Under the pieces are notes generated by a model. It was not told the origin of the DNA, searched no databases, and saw only the letters and a list, made by a program, of their open reading frames with translations. DNA of 21,963 bases from positions 1 through 21,963 of the forward strand of contig JBBBWG010010224.1 in NCBI GenBank assembly GCA_037176905.1. Direction: 5' to 3'. The position numbers and the translations under genes were made by a program. This document shows, one piece after another, positions 19,371 to 21,963 of the stretch (the stretch's first letter is position 1; the number at the start of each line of letters is the position of its first letter). Source of the DNA: Azolla pinnata (lineage: Eukaryota > Streptophyta > Polypodiopsida > Salviniales > Salviniaceae).

Positions 19371-19687
19371 TGTTCACGCTGTCCATAAGTGGACGGGCCA
19401 TATTTGTAATATGCCGGAATGGCTTGTGCGCTAGCCTGGGGGTATAAATACCAGGTTTGTATGGTCGTCCAAAGTTGGTTGCTCTAACTTCAGTTAATGG
19501 TAGTTCCATTTTGTGCCTGTCTCTCTCTTCAACTCTCTCGTGTCTTTGGCCGCCACATTTGACTGGTTCAGATCTGAAGCCTCCTCCTTCATATCTGATC
19601 TTCTCTCAACTTCAACCCACTTCCTGACACTTCCACCATACTGCTGGAAGCCAACGCTTGTTCCGCCTGACAACCTTCACCCCAACA
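19371..19687 (+). mobile_element. 5' LTR of the Tnt1-type copia element
   Basis: 317 bp, starting TGTTCACGC and ending CCCCAACA, so the ends TGTT/AACA are inverted repeats. TATAAATA at 19443-19450 is a plausible promoter TATA box, giving a short U3 and a long R/U5. The five bases before it, GGCCG, are the predicted target-site duplication, to be found again after the 3' LTR outside the window. Confidence 0.75.
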
Positions 19688-19689
19688 TT

Positions 19690-19701
19690 TGGTATTAGAG
19701 C
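19690..19701 (+). other. Primer-binding site for initiator-Met tRNA
   Basis: TGGTATTAGAGC matches the standard plant copia site TGGTATCAGAGC at 11 of 12 positions and lies two bases after the LTR end, where minus-strand DNA synthesis is primed. Confidence 0.85.
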
Positions 19702-20734
19702 GCGGTTCGTCCGCTGCAGGCCGTCATCTGCTATTGCTGACATTCTGATGTATTCTGCTTCGCGTGGACGTCAAGAACGTGTGGTATAGAGAAGATTCAA
19801 GACAGTTACGGCCATCCGTAACTTCCGACCGGCGTGCAAAGAATTTGTATACTGAGAGTTTTCGACGACGTCTTCTGCCGTACGACACATCATTGTGCTC
19901 GTCACGACGTCAAGGAGAGAACAAGAGTTACGGAACTGATTTTGGAGCAACCCACAGGGAGTTACGACCGTTTTACTGCAGCCTGCAATAAAACGTTTTC
20001 TCGCGGTCTAGTTCGTGCAATGTACGACTAGATCACGATTTCGACAGTCGTACTCTCTTCGACAGTGCTTCGTACACACTCCGGGCAGAGCTAGTGGCTT
20101 GTGTCCACTCCGTGTAGAAGTACTTTGGCCAACATCCGTTTCGGAAGAGTCTTCACGACTCGTTCTTCTACGGACTAGGCATATAGGTCCGACATCAACT
20201 CGGACCTTGGTGACGCGGCTTGTACTCACTTCGGACAGAGTCGTAGCACTCGTGTCCACTCCGAGTAGAGTCGTGGTTCGCTACGAAGCTCGTGTCCAAC
20301 TCGGCTAGACCACATTCGGGTAGACTGCAGTGCAATTGTACTCACCCGTGGCCGTAGTCACTTCGGGTAGAGCTTCACCCCCCGACAGGTCCGACGTCAA
20401 CTCGGACCTTGGCGACGCGGTGCATACTCACTCCGAGTAGGGTCGTGGCTCGCTCCGAAAGTTCGTGTCAAATTCGGTTAGACTACATCCGGGTAGACTG
20501 CAGTGCAGTTGTACTCACCCGTAGTCGTAACCACTCCGGGCTGAACTTTCGTGAAGTTCGTGTTCAACTCAGCTAGATCGCATTCGGGTAGACTACAGAG
20601 CAGTTGTACTTACCCGCGATCGTAGCCACTTCGGACAAAACTTCTACGTTCGTGCTCAACTCGGTTAGATCGTATTCGGGTAGACTGCAGTGCAGTCGTA
20701 CTCACCCATGATCGTAACCACTTCGAGCAGAACT
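19702..20734 (+). repeat. Untranslated copia leader with nested tandem repeats
   Basis: AGGTCCGAC(A/G)TCAACTCGGACC recurs at 20185 and 20387 (offset 202). A second unit containing TTCGGGTAGACTGCAGTGCA-like sequence has this core at 20323, 20496, 20591 and 20683; the last three are spaced 95 and 92 bases. A shorter motif, CACT(C/T)CG(G/A)(G/A)(C/T)AGAG and variants, appears at least eight times, for example near 20087, 20228, 20257, 20359, 20429, 20531, 20627 and 20719. The stretch is CpG-rich. Several short frames are open, but none resembles a protein. Confidence 0.8.
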
Positions 20735-21963
20735 ATGTACAAGCCTTCCCGACAAATGGCTTCGACATCCGGCTCATCGGAGATGAGCATAAGGAAGTTC
20801 GACGGGACGAACTTCAACTTCTGGAAGGAACAGATGCAAGACTACCTTATAGTTTGCGGCTACATCGACCCAATCGAGCACAACACGGCTCCGGCAACAT
20901 ACAAGCCGGACGTATGGACGAAAATGGATCGGGTAGCTCGCGCGACAATCCGGATGCATCTGTCGGAATCCGTGTATTACACGGTCTAGTCGTGTACGAC
21001 AGCTAAGGAACTGTGCAAGACGCTGTCGGACACTTACGAAAAGAAGGTGGCCGCCACGAAGATCTATCTTATTCGACGCCTTTACAACCTACGGATGAAA
21101 GAATCCGATTCGATCACGGCTCACCTGAACGACTACGAAGGCATCATTTCCCAGCTGTCAGCACAAGGTATGGCGATCAACGACGAGCTAAAATCTCTAT
21201 TGCTGATGAGCAGTCTTCCACCGTCCTGGGAAACCTTCATCACGACCGTCTGCAACGCGTCTGCTACGGCCGTGAAGTACTTCGAGACTACGAGCTCCAT
21301 TCTGTCTGAAGACGCTCGGAGGAAAACGTTCGTTCAGAACTCGGCAAGTGAAGCCTACACCGTACAGAGTACGGGTGATCGACAACAACATCGTGGAAGA
21401 AGTTCCTCGCGCGGGCTGAACACGACGAGAAACCGAAGCAAGTCCAGGGGTTCATTGACGTGCAATTATTGCAAGAAACCCCGACACATCAAGGCCGACT
21501 GCCGCGCCCTAAAAGCGAAGAACGGAAAATTCACGCAAAAGGGCAGTCGTACTGAGGAGGTGAACTTCTATGATTCATCCTCTACTACTTTACGACGCAC
21601 ACTCAGAGATATTACGGAGGATGATCTGAACATCCTCACCGTGGAAAGCACGACCGAAGCAGAAGTTCTGCTTACGACAGAGGCAGCCACCAGCTGGCTA
21701 CTCGATTCGGGTGCCTCTTACCACGTAATTCCGTTCTGATCGCAATTCCGATCGCACACGGCTCGAAGTCTCGAACCTGTACGCGTCGGAAATTCGCAGC
21801 ATTGTGCGGTCGTAGGCATCGGCACTGTAGAGCTGAACATTCCGGGTGGCTCTACGATTGTACTCCACGATGTTCGACACGTCCCTGAGCTCTCAAGGTC
21901 GCTCATTTCGGTGGGACAACTCGACGAAGCGGGTTTTCGTACCAGCTTCTCGTCAGGAGGGTG
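20735..21963 (+). pseudogene. Tnt1-type gag-protease polyprotein with two nonsense codons, truncated by the window
   Basis: The frame opens at ATG 20735 (MYKPSRQ) or 20756 (MASTSGSSEM), followed by KFDGTNFNFWKEQMQDYL, the conserved start of copia capsid. Capsid continues through TKIYLIRRLYNLRMKESDSI and LLLMSSLPPSWETF. An Arg/Ser-rich linker and a CX2CX4HX4C zinc knuckle (CNYCKKPRHIKADC) bind RNA; the usual Gly before His is Arg. The aspartic protease starts WLLDSGASYHV, followed by DVRHVPELSRSLISVGQLDE. Two stops interrupt this single frame: TAG at 20987-20989 (in capsid, where related elements have a sense codon) and TGA at 21737-21739 (just after the protease active site). No frameshift is seen. 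The frame is open at the window end. Confidence 0.9.

Larger units (their letters stand above)
19371..21963 (+). mobile_element. CpG-rich Ty1/copia element of Tnt1 type, 5' part
   Basis: Order: 5' LTR (19371-19687), primer-binding site (19690-19701), a leader of about 1 kb with tandem repeats (to 20734), gag, zinc knuckle and protease, then the start of the GAG-pre-integrase region at the window edge. The order and the LTR/primer-site arrangement are those of Ty1/copia. Its GC and CpG content contrast sharply with the AT-rich neighbours, suggesting recent arrival. Two in-frame stops make this copy non-autonomous. Integrase, reverse transcriptase and the 3' LTR lie outside the window. Confidence 0.9.

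Noticed and set aside
20008..20308. Arg/Thr/Ser-rich frames on both strands in the copia leader
   Set aside because: They sit in the CpG-rich tandem-repeat leader between primer-binding site and gag; open frames on both strands come from the repeat composition.
1..21963. CRISPR array, tRNA or rRNA genes, bacterial-type operons
   Set aside because: No regularly spaced identical repeats with unique spacers, no tRNA A- and B-box pair or cloverleaf that I could recognise, no rRNA sequence; the gene structure is eukaryotic.

Overview
The window looks like nuclear DNA of a vascular plant. It carries one long spliced gene for a plant-type mitochondrial DnaJ (Hsp40) with standard plant splice signals, long AT-rich introns and retroelement debris in and around it. 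The lineage cannot be fixed from the sequence; introns of 5.9 and 3.5 kb would suit a large, repeat-rich genome.

Layout. Positions 1-1700 hold repeats: two 104-bp tandem copies with a hairpin, a tract of about 640 bp with a loose 12-bp period, a short direct duplication, and a broken coiled-coil reading frame on the minus strand. Positions 2877-16495 (minus strand) hold the only clear host gene. I could join 18 coding exons in one frame (1368 bp including the stop, 455 residues). The protein resembles Arabidopsis GFA2 along its whole length: mitochondrial presequence, J domain with HPD, Gly/Phe linker, four CxxCxGxG zinc motifs and the C-terminal client-binding domains. One intron is GC-AG, and one acceptor is a tandem CAGCAG. 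Intron 2 contains a Ty1/copia LTR with its primer-binding site and a decayed gag start.

Immediately upstream of the DnaJ start (higher coordinates) are two short upstream ORFs, a (CAG)7 run and a telo-box. These lead into a compound tandem array (16646-17230) in which the leader-like sequence is itself duplicated 404 bp away. Beyond the array are layered retroelements, all on the plus strand: an old AT-rich copia integrase remnant (17280-18660), a possible Ty3/gypsy-like LTR and gag start (18824-19370), and a younger CpG-rich copia element of Tnt1 type. The last begins at 19371 inside or at the edge of that gag and runs off the window after its protease domain.

The DnaJ gene appears intact, while every retroelement frame is broken. 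I see no operon-like or multi-gene system. The least explained features are the 12-bp periodic tract, the tandem-repeat leader of the young copia element, and the repeat array that occupies the DnaJ promoter position.
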